Made by a program: the position numbers and the translations under genes
Shown: positions 41,130-52,703 of the stretch, one piece after another
Numbering within the stretch: position 1 is the stretch's first letter
Layout of the letters: each line of letters begins with the position of its first letter
DNA from: Eutypa lata
Lineage: Eukaryota > Ascomycota > Sordariomycetes > Xylariales > Diatrypaceae
Direction of reading: 5' to 3'
Assembly (NCBI GenBank): GCA_022661535.1
Contig: JAKULF010000003.1
Span: 310,001 to 374,000 of the forward strand
Length of the DNA stretch: 64,000 nucleotides
The notes under the pieces: generated by a model
Told to the model about the DNA's origin: nothing
Seen by the model: only the letters and a program-made list of their open reading frames with translations
Database searches by the model: none

Positions 41130-42794
41130 CTAATACGAGTCAAGAATGCGGTCAGACTGCCCCGGTACACCATGTGGAAACCAGTAGTTGTTTTCAAGAG
41201 GATCGTCAAACACCGTTTCATTGACGCAGCCTGGGTGGTAGTGGTCCACGGGTCGTCCGTAGGGCCACATGGCCACAAAGCAAATCTCATCGACGGTGCA
41301 TCCGCGGCACTTCCTCCAGTCAGTCCACTTCAAATCGTCCGCCAAATCTAGAATGAGCTTTTGAGACTTCAAGGCCGCTTCTTGCAACCTGGCTTGAAGC
41401 TCTTCAGACCCCCCTGAATGCTGGAGCGAACCCGACTGGACGTTCTGAATAAGTGTCCGAGATTCGAAGAGTGTTTCGCAAATGCGTGTCGTGACACTCG
41501 TGATTGCGGTGTATATCAGCCTGTCCTCTTGCGTAAATGAATCTTGGAATATTTCGACTGGCTGCAAGTAGTGCCCAATGCATCTCTGGAGCGCCTCATT
41601 CTCCCCTGACGGGTCTGGCTGACTGTTGATGTCTTCTGAGGTCTTTGGATATTCGAAATATGTGTCTGTTACCTTGTATACCTCTTGTACGAGCGTGGTA
41701 GCGTGTATGGAAGGGGATTTCATCAAAGCTAGACGATCACCGTATCGCGACACAATCATGTCGACTATACTTTGCCATTCGATATTCGGCGATGTCAGTT
41801 GCTTGTTGGCCTCCACCACACGTGAGCGGACAGACCGTCGTTCTGCCATCGTCGTCGACATCAATCGAGGTAGCTCCTTCGCCTCTGGGTCCGGGTTGGT
41901 GAGGTTTATCGGATAGAAATAGGCTGAAACCAGTCTCGAGAAGTCCAACTTAACTCTATTCGAATCAAACCCATCGTAGCGGTGCGTGATGGCGCGCGCA
42001 AACTGAAAAATGTTGCGGATTATCCTAACTCGGGCTCCTGAGTGGCCCGGGTCGAAGAAGGGCCGTCGCAGCACACTGAGCAGGTCCAAGCCAGACGAGA
42101 AATCGCAATGGATGATTTCAAAACCGATCTCCATCCGGATGATCCCGTCGTACCCCCAATCGGTGACGATGCTGCATAGGTCCCTGGCCCGGTCCCATTC
42201 GTCCCAGGCCGGCCTGTTGTCGGAGGAATTTCTCAGGGATCGCAGGATTAGGTCTTGCGTGTCGAGCATGCCCATGTCCGATTTTCCCGCGGACGATCCG
42301 TCCACGTACAGTAGTTTGAGATCGCGGGTCGTTTGGTACGTATGCAGGTATCCTCTTAAATTGTAAGACGACATGTGAACGTCTTCGTCTGGTGATACCC
42401 CCATAACCTTTTGACGGCCGGAATTAGGAAAGACCGGTGTGTCCCGCATGTAGTCGCCGAAAACGGAATCGTTATATCTCATGGAGAAAGCAAAGGTCTC
42501 GGCATGTTCAATTTCGAAGGCGAGCCATTCCGGACCCGGAGGCGGCCCGGCGGTTCTATTGCGGTGTGTACCGTGGTAGAACAGACTACCCCTGGGCACA
42601 GTGGCCGGGATCAGCGCCATGCCATTGTGGTTTAGCGACGATCCCCACTGCCGCATAGCGGAGTGGATGGAGTTGAAAATGTGGAAGCCATTCTGCCGAG
42701 CTACCTCATGAGATGGAGCAAGGGGTGCTACCGCCAAGCTAGGCGATATGCAAAGAACTTGGATGATAGCGAGGATAATCATGGGTTCGATCAT
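41130..42794 (-). CDS. Secreted protein with ADP-ribosyltransferase-like N-terminal motif
   Basis: Uninterrupted frame of 554 residues beginning with a signal peptide (MIEPMIILAIIQVLCISPSL, then AVAPLAPS). The N-terminal third contains PRGSLFYHGTH followed about 20 residues later by PEWLAFEIEHAETFAF. This arrangement recalls the His and Tyr NAD-binding elements of the ART fold (HGT, then an aromatic before A-x-x-F-A). The middle carries KLLYVDGSSAGKSDMG and a WGYDGIIRMEIGFEIIHCDF block. The C-terminus has a cysteine cluster (KCRGCTVDEICF) that could form disulphides, and several N-x-S/T sites. I recall similar secreted fungal proteins of unknown function. The enzymatic suggestion is inference. 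It is a plausible extracellular effector or cell-wall factor. Confidence 0.7.
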   Translation of the reverse strand: MIEPMIILAIIQVLCISPSLAVAPLAPSHEVARQNGFHIFNSIHSAMRQWGSSLNHNGMALIPATVPRGSLFYHGTHRNRTAGPPPGPEWLAFEIEHAETFAFSMRYNDSVFGDYMRDTPVFPNSGRQKVMGVSPDEDVHMSSYNLRGYLHTYQTTRDLKLLYVDGSSAGKSDMGMLDTQDLILRSLRNSSDNRPAWDEWDRARDLCSIVTDWGYDGIIRMEIGFEIIHCDFSSGLDLLSVLRRPFFDPGHSGARVRIIRNIFQFARAITHRYDGFDSNRVKLDFSRLVSAYFYPINLTNPDPEAKELPRLMSTTMAERRSVRSRVVEANKQLTSPNIEWQSIVDMIVSRYGDRLALMKSPSIHATTLVQEVYKVTDTYFEYPKTSEDINSQPDPSGENEALQRCIGHYLQPVEIFQDSFTQEDRLIYTAITSVTTRICETLFESRTLIQNVQSGSLQHSGGSEELQARLQEAALKSQKLILDLADDLKWTDWRKCRGCTVDEICFVAMWPYGRPVDHYHPGCVNETVFDDPLENNYWFPHGVPGQSDRILDSY

Positions 42795-43869
42795 CGTGGA
42801 TTCTCCATCTATACAGAAGAGGTTATTCTTATAATTGAAAGGTAGTAGTATCCTACGTTTCCTGAGGGTTTATTGAATTTGAACATAATCCTGGTGCCTA
42901 ATCACTGTAACACAAGATAATTAGCCCTCGTGGTACGAAGTAACTACAGAGATAAGTAAGACGATGTAACCCCACTGTGGCTAGCCAATTATAGAAATTC
43001 GTCTATTATGAGGGAACTCGGAGAAGCTTAGCTCATCAATCGAAGAGGCTATACTACCGGGTTAGTATACACCGCCTTTATCTCCTAAGTTGCCATTTGG
43101 AGCTTGGCACAGGAATAACAGAAGCATTATCAAAATAATAGGGGACCTTGCATAGATATATATTTAACGTGATTGGTAGGTTTGATATACTTAGATATGC
43201 ATCAACTACGCCGCTACTAAGCATGTTGTGCTTAGGTGGTAACATGCGACAGAGATTGTAGCTTTTGCGACTTGAAAGGGTTTATGAGACGAAATATACT
43301 CGAAGAAGCAAATGAAGTAAAATATTAGTACAATATTGTATTCTCTTGTGGTTACTCCCGGCAGTCCCGGCAGTCCCGGCTTTGAATTCTACCCTCGTTG
43401 AATGCAACCGTAGGACCGGAAGATGGTCCATGGTACTCCAATCCGCATTGCGCAGCTCAGATGGGATTTCTCCGCAGCGATCGTCGGATGGGGGATCGAC
43501 CAGTTGGAGAAGATGGTTGTCTGTGATTCGCAGAGACATGCATTGAGACATACATAAGGTTCAACGGAGTCTTTGGCAAGCAAAACAACATACTCCGAAT
43601 CGCAACAAATGCTACATTGGTACAGAGAGATCCCGAGCTAACGGGTGGGGTAGGAGACGACTTCTCTCCTTCTCGGCTGCAAGATCAAGCCTCGAAAGAT
43701 AGCATATCCTGGTTCATACCTTGCAATCATGGAACTTCCCTTGGTAAACGGGTTCCTTTAGAAGAAAGAGGGAAATCAGAATAAGAAATATTGGAAAATA
43801 GTCGGCGATTGAATTCCTGAACTAAATATACGTGAAAAAGGCAACGAATCCGTTTAATCCGACCAATAT

Positions 43870-43933
43870 AAAGACACGATTATTCATCATTAAGCCCTAA
43901 TGACGTCTCTCCAGCTAACCGGATCGTGTCTTT
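43870..43933. promoter_or_regulatory. Inverted repeat flanking a CRE-like site upstream of LEU1
   Basis: AAAGACACGAT at 43870-43880 has its exact reverse complement at 43923-43933. Between them lies TGACGTC (43901-43907), a CRE/bZIP-type core, and a CCAAT-like box precedes at about 43863. The set sits about 340-400 bp before the LEU1 ATG. Confidence 0.5.
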
Positions 43934-43980
43934 TTGGTAACCCCGCAATTTAGCGTTGAGGTTGTTGCAGCCCTCCCCCT

Positions 43981-44006
43981 CCAACTGCTAGGGCCAACTG
44001 CTAGGG
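43981..44006. repeat. Tandem 13-bp repeat
   Basis: CCAACTGCTAGGG occurs twice head to tail in the LEU1 upstream region. Confidence 0.85.
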
Positions 44007-44268
44007 CTTCGTAAGGTGAGATCTAACGGGGGATGCCAAGTGCCGGGACGCTTGCCACAATTTGATTGGCAAAAGCTCCCACTCAATTGGCAGACTTTCT
44101 CGCCGGCATCGGAGAAAATATCGAGAGCTTCGCCCGAGTACTAAAGGTGCCGATGAACGGCCTTCTTCTTCGTCTCTACGGATTTGTTTTCTGTTAGAAG
44201 CCCTTTTGATTATCACTTTTTCATTGCCCTTATTACTCTCTTACTCTATTACCAGAATTTTCGCCATC

Positions 44269-46871
44269 ATGCCGAGTGCAGTATCACGCCCCCTGACCTT
44301 ATACGACAAGGTCGTACGCGACCATGTTGTGGACGAAAAGGAGGACGGCACCCTTCTTATCTACATCGGTTCGTTATTGCTTGGTTATATACCATTGATG
44401 TTGAGCGTGTTGCTGACAGTTGACAAGACCGCCATTTGGTGCACGAAGTCACATCTCCAGTGAGTATCCATCAAACTCAAACGCCTTCTCCAAAGTCGAA
44501 AACAAACAAACAGTAGACACTAATGTTAGGCTCCACCACGTAGCAAGCATTCGAGGGTCTAAGAAATGCCAACCGACCGGTTAGACGCCCAGACTGCACT
44601 TTAGCCACCACCGATCACGTATGTGTTTGTCCCTTTACCTATACCATCATATATATAAGCTAACAGCAACTTTCAAGAACGTTCCGACTAGCCCTCGCAC
44701 CAACTTTAAGGATGTTGCCAGCTTTGTGAAAGAGTCCGACTCGAGAACACAATGTGTCACTCTAGAAGACAATGTGAAAGCCTTCAATCTCACATTTTTC
44801 GGCTTGAACGATAAGAGACAGGGAATTGTCCACATTATTGGCCCCGAGCAGGGGTTTACCCTCCCCGGCACCACCGTTGTTTGCGGTGACAGTCATACTT
44901 CCACACACGGAGCATTCGGGTCTCTTGCCTTTGGCATTGGCACCAGTGAGGTCGAACATGTCCTTGCTACCCAAACCCTAATCACAAAACGCAGCGAAAA
45001 CATGAAGGTCCAAGTCGATGGAGAGCTGGCACCTGGTGTGAGTAGCAAAGATGTCATTTTACATGTCATCGGTATTATCGGCACCGCGGGGGGCACTGGT
45101 TGCGTCATTGAGTTTTGTGGGTCCGCCATCAGAAGTCTTAGCATGGAGGCTCGGATGTCCATTTGCAATATGTCCATCGAGGCCGGTGCAAGAGCTGGCA
45201 TGATTGCCCCGGATCAAATAACTTTCGAATATCTAAAAGGACGACCTCTAGCACCAAAAACTGATAGCCTAGAATGGAAGCGCGCAGTCTCTTATTGGTC
45301 CACCCTAAAGTCCGATGAGGGCGCCAAGTTCGACAAGGAGGTCTACGTCAACGCAAGGGACATTGCCCCTACCGTTTCCTGGGGCACGTCACCTCAAGAT
45401 GTTGTTCCCATTACCGCCCTAGTTCCAGGACCGGATGATTTCTCCGATCCATACAAGAAGGAGGCCTGCGAACGTGCTCTCGAGTACATGGGCCTAACGG
45501 CTGGAACTCCGATGGAGGACGTTGTGCTCGACAAGGTCTTCATCGGCAGCTGTACAAATGCCCGCATTGAAGATCTCCGGGCCGCGGCCAAGGTTGTCAA
45601 GGGCAAACACGTCGCGTCGAATATCAAGCACGCCATGATCGTACCTGGATCCGGCCTAGTAAAACTACAAGCAGAGCAAGAAGGTCTCGACAAGATCTTT
45701 ATCGATGCAGGTTTCGACTGGCGCGAAGCGGGTTGCTCAATGTGCCTAGGCATGAACCCTGACATTCTGTCGCCAAAGGAGCGTTGCGCTTCGACTTCCA
45801 ATCGGAATTTCGAGGGTCGCCAGGGTGCTGGCGGTCGTACCCACCTTATGTCCCCTGCAATGGCGGCCGCGTGCGCTCTAGTCGGCAAATTGGCTGATGT
45901 GAGGAAAGTGGCTAGTGCTTCTCATCTCACCCCAGCGAAGGTAGTGTCGGCGCAGATTGACATCTCTGACCCGAGTGTTGAGGATATTCTCAGTGACGAG
46001 GATATGGACCACATTTTGGACGTTCCCGAGGATGGCACCGCCTCCGCTGCAGACTCTACAACTGGGGCTCCCACCTCTGGCGGCATGGCCACATTTACCC
46101 AGCTGAAAGGCATAGTTGCGCCTCTAGACCGATCCAACGTCGACACTGACGCTATTATCCCCAAACAATTTCTCAAGACCATCAAGCGGTCCGGTCTCGG
46201 CACTGCCCTCTTCTACCAATGGCGGTTCGACTCCGAGACCGGCAAGGAAAACCCCGACTTCATCCTCAACAAAGCCCCATACCGAGACGCGAAGACTTTG
46301 GTCGTTAGCGGTCCGAACTTCGGATGTGGGTCTAGTCGTGAACATGCCCCATGGGCGCTACTGGACTTTGGTATCAGGTGTATCATTGCCCCCTCTTTCG
46401 GGTGAGTCTTCCCTCCCCCATACCTAAGCATACACATTACATTCAAGAGTACATATAGACTGACCAACCAATTCCAGCGACATCTTCCGCAACAACTGCT
46501 TCAAGAACAGCATGCTGCCGATAGCCATGGACCCGGAGGCCATCGAGCGGATCACGGCCGAGGCCAAGGCGGGGCGGGAGATCGAGATCGACCTGCCGGG
46601 GCAGGCGGTCAAGGCGGCGGACGGGACGCCGCTCGGCACGTTCGACGTCGACGAGTTCAAGAAGCACTGCCTGGTCAACGGCCTCGACGACATCGGCCTG
46701 ACCATGCAGATGGAAGGGAAGATCTGCGACTTCGAGCGCCGCCGCACCCGCCGGTACCCCTGGCTCGACGGCTCCGGCTACCTCAAGCGCACCGGCCCCG
46801 TCAAGGTCGAGGCTGCGGCCGTGCCCAAGACGAACCGCGGCGACGTGAAGACGGAGCCTTTGGAGTGGTGA
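44269..46871 (+). CDS. LEU1: 3-isopropylmalate dehydratase (fused large and small subunits)
   Basis: Five exons: 44269-44368, 44428-44459, 44544-44618, 44678-46401 and 46478-46871. All phases agree and give 774 residues. It isomerises 2-isopropylmalate to 3-isopropylmalate, the second step of leucine synthesis, using a 4Fe-4S cluster. The LeuC-like part carries the aconitase signatures: [13 protein letters not shown], the cluster Cys in GSCTNAR, and the Cys pair in [12 protein letters not shown], followed by [20 protein letters not shown] linker rich in Ser, Thr and Ala (about residues 520-545) leads into the LeuD-like swivel domain with [18 protein letters not shown] and [17 protein letters not shown]. 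The fused layout is normal for fungi. Exon 2 is only 32 bp, which hides the N-terminus from simple frame scanning. The protein is cytosolic. Confidence 0.97.
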
Positions 46872-48424
46872 GAACACTTAGTTTAATAATCCTCCCTTTT
46901 TTTTAATTTTCGAAAAAAAGTGGCCATGATGGTTGGTGTTGGTGCTGGTGTTGGTGTTCGTGGCGAGGCAAGGCATATAAATAAAAGCGCTTTGAATGTT
47001 TGCTGTCATATGATATGATTGATTGATTGATTTTTTCTACGCTGGAGGTATTAGCCTTGCTGTTGCGTACGTACATGTGGAGTCGTCGTCGTCTACCTGC
47101 TGTAGTTCTCTTGCTTGGGGGATTGTTGTTATTGTTGTTGATGCTATGCAAATAGTGAGATTTAATATGTCATGGTGTGCTGTGTTGACGTCTAATTAGT
47201 TGTGTGAATGGATGAAGGAACGGTATGTGATTATCGGCGTTGTTTAATCTCCTGGCTGGTGGTTATAAATAGTCATTATTGCTACATTTAAGAATGTGTA
47301 TGTCTCATGGTTAGGTTATCCAGTATCATAGCTAGTGAATCTAAAATGCTGACACGGCCTACTTCAGTTGGCCGGACAGATTTTACATCGTAATAATCTA
47401 ATAGACTGTTATCATATTACAGGTTATTGTAATCGTACATCGTGCAGTGTAGACTTTCATACGTAACAGGCCAGATTGGATTGTTATGACGGCTAGGTAT
47501 CATATCGTAAATTCAAAGTTTAGTTGCAGTGCAAGTCAAGCCAATACTAGGGTTCTAAAAAGGGACGGACGGTAGAACCAATGATCGACAATTGATAGGT
47601 ACAGGAATAGTTAAAAATCAGAAAAGGAACCGAAAAGACACAACAGGGCACCCAAAAAAATGAATAAATAAATAAACACGAAAAAGGAAAAAAAAAAATA
47701 AAAAAGTAATAGCGTGCCTAGGAATCGAACCTAGTTCCTCCGGCCCAGAACTGATGACCTCTTTCGGGAAGAGGCTGACTTATGGCTTTGTATGTAACTC
47801 GCCACCATAAGCCATTTTGTAGTCTTTATCGTGCATTGGCGGAGAGCCGGTGTGCGTGCCAACGACACCTGCGCGCCTTTCAATTGTTAATTGCCTGGGT
47901 TCTTATTATGCCTTATATGGTTGAGTAGGTAGGTAGGTATGTATGTACGGGGTGGCCTAATACCCGAGATAAAAGCGACGGTGGGTGGTGTAATGGAATA
48001 ATCTTGACGGGAGTTGAATAATCACCGAGGCAACGATGTCTTGTACGCTCGCTTCCGGGGGTTGCGTGGGATTTCCTAACGCTGCTTCTTCGGCTCTGCC
48101 ATACAACAATATATTTCTACAAACCAGCGTAGTCATTCTCTCCGCCGGCCTTTACCAAGTGACGAATGAGTCTGGGGCCTCCACAGAAGTTCCGAATACT
48201 TAAGTGGTTCGCTCCGCATCCCCCACATGGAGTGCAGAGCCAGTGCGGAGCAGCTTGCGGAATGTCAACCATTGAAAAGGATCCATTCCCGCAGTCTAGT
48301 GCTACCAACCGACTCCTCGAACTATCTTCTTGTCTTGCAGTCATCCCACCTTGGAGCCAGGGGGTCACCTACGTATGTAGATACCAGAACACGGCCTTCC
48401 AATTGCACCCCTCAACTACACCAT
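46872..48424. other. Intergenic with a structured locus
   Basis: 1.5 kb with A-rich runs near 47690. A tRNA-like structured patch lies at 47713-47815 (separate entry). A GTAGGTAGGTATGTATGT tract lies near 47925-47944. No protein gene is seen until the regulator. Confidence 0.55.
47713..47815 (-). ncRNA. tRNA-like structured element, identity unclear
   Basis: On the minus strand there is a perfect T-arm: CTAGG stem, TTCGATT loop, CCTAG. Upstream is a 5-bp stem with a 7-base loop (CCTCT-TCCCGAA-AGAGG). A hairpin (GGCTTATGG pairing with CCATAAGTC) lies further upstream. I could not find an acceptor strand pairing with GCACGCT, and the distance between arms is too long. It is therefore not a normal tRNA. 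It may be a tRNA relic, a tRNA-derived repeat or another small RNA. Confidence 0.35.
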
Positions 48425-50221
48425 ATGAAGTTGGCTACGGCATGCGACCCCTGTCGGCTGTCCAGGCGTCGTTGTGAACACCGAGCCATAGGACAAGCTT
48501 GTGCTCTATGTGAATCGAAAAGAATCAGGTGTTCTTTCGTACCCACGCGACCTTCAAAGGCGAAAACGATCCGTCCTGCTGAAGCACCTATCGGGTCTCA
48601 GCCTACTTTACTCGATGTCTCTGACACGCCTACAGCAGCAGCAAGTGGATCTTTGCGTATCGAGGCTCTTCCAAAAGCGGTCGTGAGAGAGATGGTTGAG
48701 CACTATCTCACCAAGATTCATAATCGACCGCATAGTCTTTTCCACCCACAATCACTCATGCACAGCGTCGACGATGGCTGTATCAAAAGAACTCTCCTTT
48801 ATGCAATTTGCAGCATGGGGTGCAGATTCACTGCTGATGCTAGTTTGGCAAGTTTAGAGCCGGCTTTTGTGGCCGAGGCGAAACGTCTACTGCAAGTGGA
48901 TTTTGAAAATGTTTGTGTTGAGAACATCCAAGCTTGTATCCTCGTGGCAAACTTGTGCGCGGCCCAATTGCAACAGCATGCCGAGGCATTATACTTTCGT
49001 AAGTTCCTTGCGAACTCTATTATACCGCTTATGCATCGTCACACTGGGCACCGAAGACTTGGAAAGATATAGTGTTGACATAACCGGAAGGGATGGCCAA
49101 TGGCATCATGCAGATTCTGGAGCTGGCCGAACCGATAGATTCATGCCGCTCCGTCGTATTGAAAGAAGAGAGACGGCGCATATGGTGGACACTCTACATG
49201 GCGGACCATTGGTGTTCCTCTGGTCTAGGCCTTCCGCGGCAACTAAGCTACCTGGACAGGGTTGAGCTTCCCATGGCGGAAGATGTGTTCCATGCACTAG
49301 AACCAGATCAAGACGGGATGTCAGTCGCCACGGTCTGGACGCCCGGTTTCTGGGCACACATGATCACCCTTGTACATATCTTTGGGCCCATTGTGGATCT
49401 AAATCGACGCTGCGCATCACTGGTCGCGACGCCTGACGATCGGGACCGCACAGTAGCCTCGCTCGCCTTGCAGCTTCAGCAATGGGAAGAGATGCTACCA
49501 CTCAACGCGCGCTATTCCACCGAGAACCTGCTCGAGCACAAACTGCGTGGCTTGGGAGGTCCATTTGTCGCATTGCATCTCGGATTTCACCATTACGCCA
49601 CATTGCTCTACTTTCAGTTTCTCTCATCACCGGATGACTGCAGCTATAGACAACGATGTAAGTACCATGCAAGAGCCTATAGTGGTTTACTCAAACAAGC
49701 TCGAGAGACTGGCAGTTGCGAGGCTATCTATCCAACCGTGGGCCATATGACGACTGTCTCTTCGTCGACTCTTTTGTACATCCTCCTATTTGGCAAGAAT
49801 GATGAGCTCGTAGATGCCCGAGCCGGCTTGAACTCGAATTTCGAAGCACTCATCGAGTTGAAAGACTATTGGCCTCGTCTGACTTCTTGGGTAAGCCTTT
49901 TGCCAGCACTAGCTAGGAAAGAGAGTCAGATTCATGCATAGGCACCGCAGCAGCAGCAAGCTAACAACAACTTCTCAGCAAATTGAACGGTTGATCACGT
50001 TTCAAACCTCGTGCTTGTTTGCGATTAAGAAAGAGAATGCGCAAACTCACCGGCTCGACCGGTGGATGTTGCGCTTCCTGATCGAACATGCATTGCCATT
50101 GGAAAGCGAGGCATTTGATTCGAGCACATACTCATCAGATGAATTGCAAGCTCGAAGACGGGAACTGTGTGAGCAGGGTCGCTTCACCTATTTCGATGAC
50201 ATGGTTTCGAGCCCGCATTGA
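48425..50221 (+). CDS. Zn2Cys6 transcription factor
   Basis: Three exons, 48425-48998, 49091-49890 and 49979-50221, giving 538 residues. The start is the ATG giving MKLATACDPC. The binuclear zinc cluster is complete at residues 7-36 with spacing C-x2-C-x6-C-x8-C-x2-C-x6-C and basic residues RLSRRR between. The middle region matches the fungal-specific transcription factor domain (EALYFRMANGIMQILELAEP, RRIWWTLYMADHW, SSGLGLPRQLSYLDRVELP), which sits in many GAL4-type regulators. It should be nuclear and bind CGG half-sites. Two carbohydrate-active genes follow in the same direction within 4.3 kb, so it is a candidate local regulator of them. Its nearest functional relatives cannot be named from sequence alone. 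Confidence 0.92.
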
Positions 50222-50743
50222 AGATATGAATCGATGCCGTTATTAGTTGAGCCGACTTGTAAGCATATTCGTACTGTAGTGTAGCAAGCTACGATTAGAC
50301 AAGTTTCCAGGCTTGCATCTCTCCGCCCATCACGGAACACAGGACCTGCAGCGTGATACTTTTAATCTTTTCGGTTAGCGGCCCGCGGATTCTGCATAAG
50401 CTCTGCCACCCACCCCCCTTAGTTTACTTGGTTCTCCAGATACAACCCCACATTTTCACCAAGGTCCTCTCCTACAGCCGGGGTCGTTCAGGGGTCGGTA
50501 GTTAGTCATGAATATTCCTGAAGCGTCAACATTTAATTCGTGGACATACTTGTAAAGGTGTTTGTAACAGTGACGGTTGCTAAGTATCGGCAGATATGAA
50601 CATGCGAGTCCAGCAGGTCTTAGCTGACTGCAGTATCTATAAAAGGTACGTTCGTCACAACCTTTCAAAAGTTAATCTTTATCCAAGTCATTATTGTTCC
50701 ATATTCCGAATACTCTGTGGAATGCACCGGGCCAGTATTCATC
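50222..50743. other. Intergenic promoter region
   Basis: About 520 bp between the regulator and the GH93-like gene, containing the TATA box below. No coding sequence. Confidence 0.7.
50638..50645 (+). promoter_or_regulatory. TATA box of the GH93-like gene
   Basis: TATAAAAG, 106 bp upstream of the ATG at 50744, in the expected orientation. Confidence 0.6.
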
Positions 50744-51916
50744 ATGTACCCACTTAAGTCTATTATATATGTCACTACACTATCATTGGCCTCGATTGCA
50801 TCAACAGCATCAGGTGCAGCACTAGAGGACCTACACCCCAGGAGCCCGGCACCATACAGTGACTTTAACAACAATGTGGTATTTCGACCTGACTCAGACT
50901 ATACTAGCTGGAAAACTATCTACCCTCGGTCTCTACAACTCGGCGATGGTAGCTTACTGCTGTCCTGGGAGAACTACCCACCCGAGCCGCCGCGGGCTCA
51001 CTTTCCGATTTGGAAATCCACCGACGGGGGTGCCACATGGTCTGACTTCGTTAATGTGACGGATCAAGCTAACGACTGGGGTCTGCGATACCAGCCGCTT
51101 CTGTACCTTCTCCCTCAGGACTTTGGTGGCTACAGTGCTGGTACTATTCTCTTGGCAGGCATGTCCCTTCCTGCGGACCTGAGTGAGGCTTGGCTTGAGC
51201 TTTATGCCAGCACCGATAACGGCAGTAATTGGGAATTCGTTAGCCACGTCGTATATGCTCCCGGGCCAGAGACCGTTAAGAATGGTGACAAGGCGGTCTG
51301 GGAGCCATTTTTGCTCATGTCCAATAACCAACTTATTGTGTACTATTCGGATCAGCGCGACCCAGAACATGCCCAAAAACTGTCACATGTCATCACGGAT
51401 GATCTGAAGACATGGAGTGATCCGGTTGACGATGTCGCTGTTGCGACCTACGGTACCCGTCCAGGTATGGCTACGGTCGCCTACATCGAGACTACTGGGA
51501 AATACATCATGACTTACGAGTACTGCGATGGCAACAATGGCTGTGCCGCACATTACAAAGTCGCCGACTCTCCACTTTTGTTCGGCGATGCTGCCAACAC
51601 GGCCATTGTGGCAGACGGTATCAACCCAGGAGGCTCCCCCTATGTCATCTGGACCAAGGATCCCTCGGGAGGTGGCTCGGGGATCATCATCATGAACGGC
51701 GCTTCACGCGAGGAAGTCTTTGTCAATAGCGATGATGCGGCTAGTGATGGCTGGAAGTTGGTGGACGTTGGCCAATGGTCGGCATATTCTCGTTGCCTGG
51801 AGATTATTGATAGTAATGGAAAGCCCAAATTGATGCTGTCGAACGCTGGCAACATGGCTTCGGGGGCTGACAACTATGTTGTCGTAGGTGTTGTCGATGT
51901 TCCTAGTCTAGCATAG
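50744..51916 (+). CDS. Secreted BNR-repeat glycoside hydrolase, GH93-like
   Basis: Intronless, 390 residues from the ATG at 50744. A signal peptide (MYPLKSIIYVTTLSLASIAS) marks this start; upstream in-frame codons lack an ATG. Asp-box (BNR) repeats S-x-D-x-G-x-x-W appear as STDGGATW and STDNGSNW, typical of six-bladed beta-propeller sialidase-like folds. The opening SWKTIYPRSLQLGDGSLLLSW and the WENYPPEPPRAHFPIWKS block are like fungal exo-arabinanases of family GH93. It would release arabinobiose from linear arabinan side chains of pectin outside the cell. The sialidase Arg triad is not evident, so a true sialidase is less likely. The gene lies between a Zn2Cys6 regulator and a GH35-like gene, all in one direction. 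Confidence 0.82.
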   Translation: MYPLKSIIYVTTLSLASIASTASGAALEDLHPRSPAPYSDFNNNVVFRPDSDYTSWKTIYPRSLQLGDGSLLLSWENYPPEPPRAHFPIWKSTDGGATWSDFVNVTDQANDWGLRYQPLLYLLPQDFGGYSAGTILLAGMSLPADLSEAWLELYASTDNGSNWEFVSHVVYAPGPETVKNGDKAVWEPFLLMSNNQLIVYYSDQRDPEHAQKLSHVITDDLKTWSDPVDDVAVATYGTRPGMATVAYIETTGKYIMTYEYCDGNNGCAAHYKVADSPLLFGDAANTAIVADGINPGGSPYVIWTKDPSGGGSGIIIMNGASREEVFVNSDDAASDGWKLVDVGQWSAYSRCLEIIDSNGKPKLMLSNAGNMASGADNYVVVGVVDVPSLA

Positions 51917-52703
51917 ATTTCATGAATGGCATATGACGTAGCGGTTGGAGTTGTATTGTGGCATAGTTAATTTGAAATACAATATGCCTATGCAGGTTTA
52001 AAACGTCATTGCTCAAAGGTTCCAATGCTAGAATTGGTGATTCAGGGGTCACTGATGAAGCGATGCAGAGAGGATTCATGTGATCCATAGAAGCAGTGTT
52101 ATGTCACTAGTCATCACATGGCCTTCAGCACACATACCTCTTTAGAAGTTCAGTCTGGGCTTACTGCACCGGTTTAAGAAAATATAATTTCAACTACTTA
52201 AACCAGATTAATATTTAACGGTAAATAATTAATATTCATATTACCGAGAAAAAAACCGATATCTCCGAATGCTATTAGGCGGAATCTTAACATGCACTGT
52301 GTCGATTTGCATCCAGCGCTAAAATAATGGCCGTGACTATAATTTCAGGGGTCGGGATATAAGCCAACCAGAAGCGTGTAAACCCGCTCGCATATCCTGA
52401 GAAATGCCGAGGACGCAGCTAAGAACTAACATACGATAATCTGCATCAAATGATGTATAGTGTCGCTGCAGGCTGCCATGAGATGTCTACGGTGGAGTAA
52501 TATCCAGCTCATGCAAGGCCTATTAACGTTGCCATCTTTTGCTGGGAATGGCCACACTTGAACTATACGGGGTACCGTACTTTCGCAATTACTCTTCTTG
52601 ACAGTACTACTTGATCGATCATCATTGGTATTTCTATCAATAATCTGAGACACGAACCTTCAACTCATTGAAACGTCTAGACAGCACAACTGCAGCAGCA
52701 ATC
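51917..52703. other. Intergenic between GH genes
   Basis: About 790 bp, AT-rich around 52180-52250, with no gene and no clear TATA box. Confidence 0.6.

Larger units (their letters stand above)
42795..44268. other. Intergenic: LEU1 upstream region
   Basis: Holds a triple CCCGGCAGT-type tandem repeat at 43366-43380 and vicinity. A minus frame at 43282-43551 (SQCMSLRITDNHLLQLVDPP) is protein-like but has no family. The LEU1 promoter elements are listed separately. Confidence 0.5.

Noticed and set aside
46443..46877. 144-codon minus frame at the end of LEU1
   Set aside because: Antisense to the LeuD-domain exon, explained by its GC-rich third positions.
47713..47815. Ordinary tRNA gene
   Set aside because: The T-arm is perfect but there is no acceptor partner, the arm spacing is too long and the candidate anticodon loop has C at position 33. 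Kept only as a low-confidence structured element.
50717..50743. Earlier start for the GH93-like gene
   Set aside because: There is no ATG in frame before 50744, and the signal peptide begins there.
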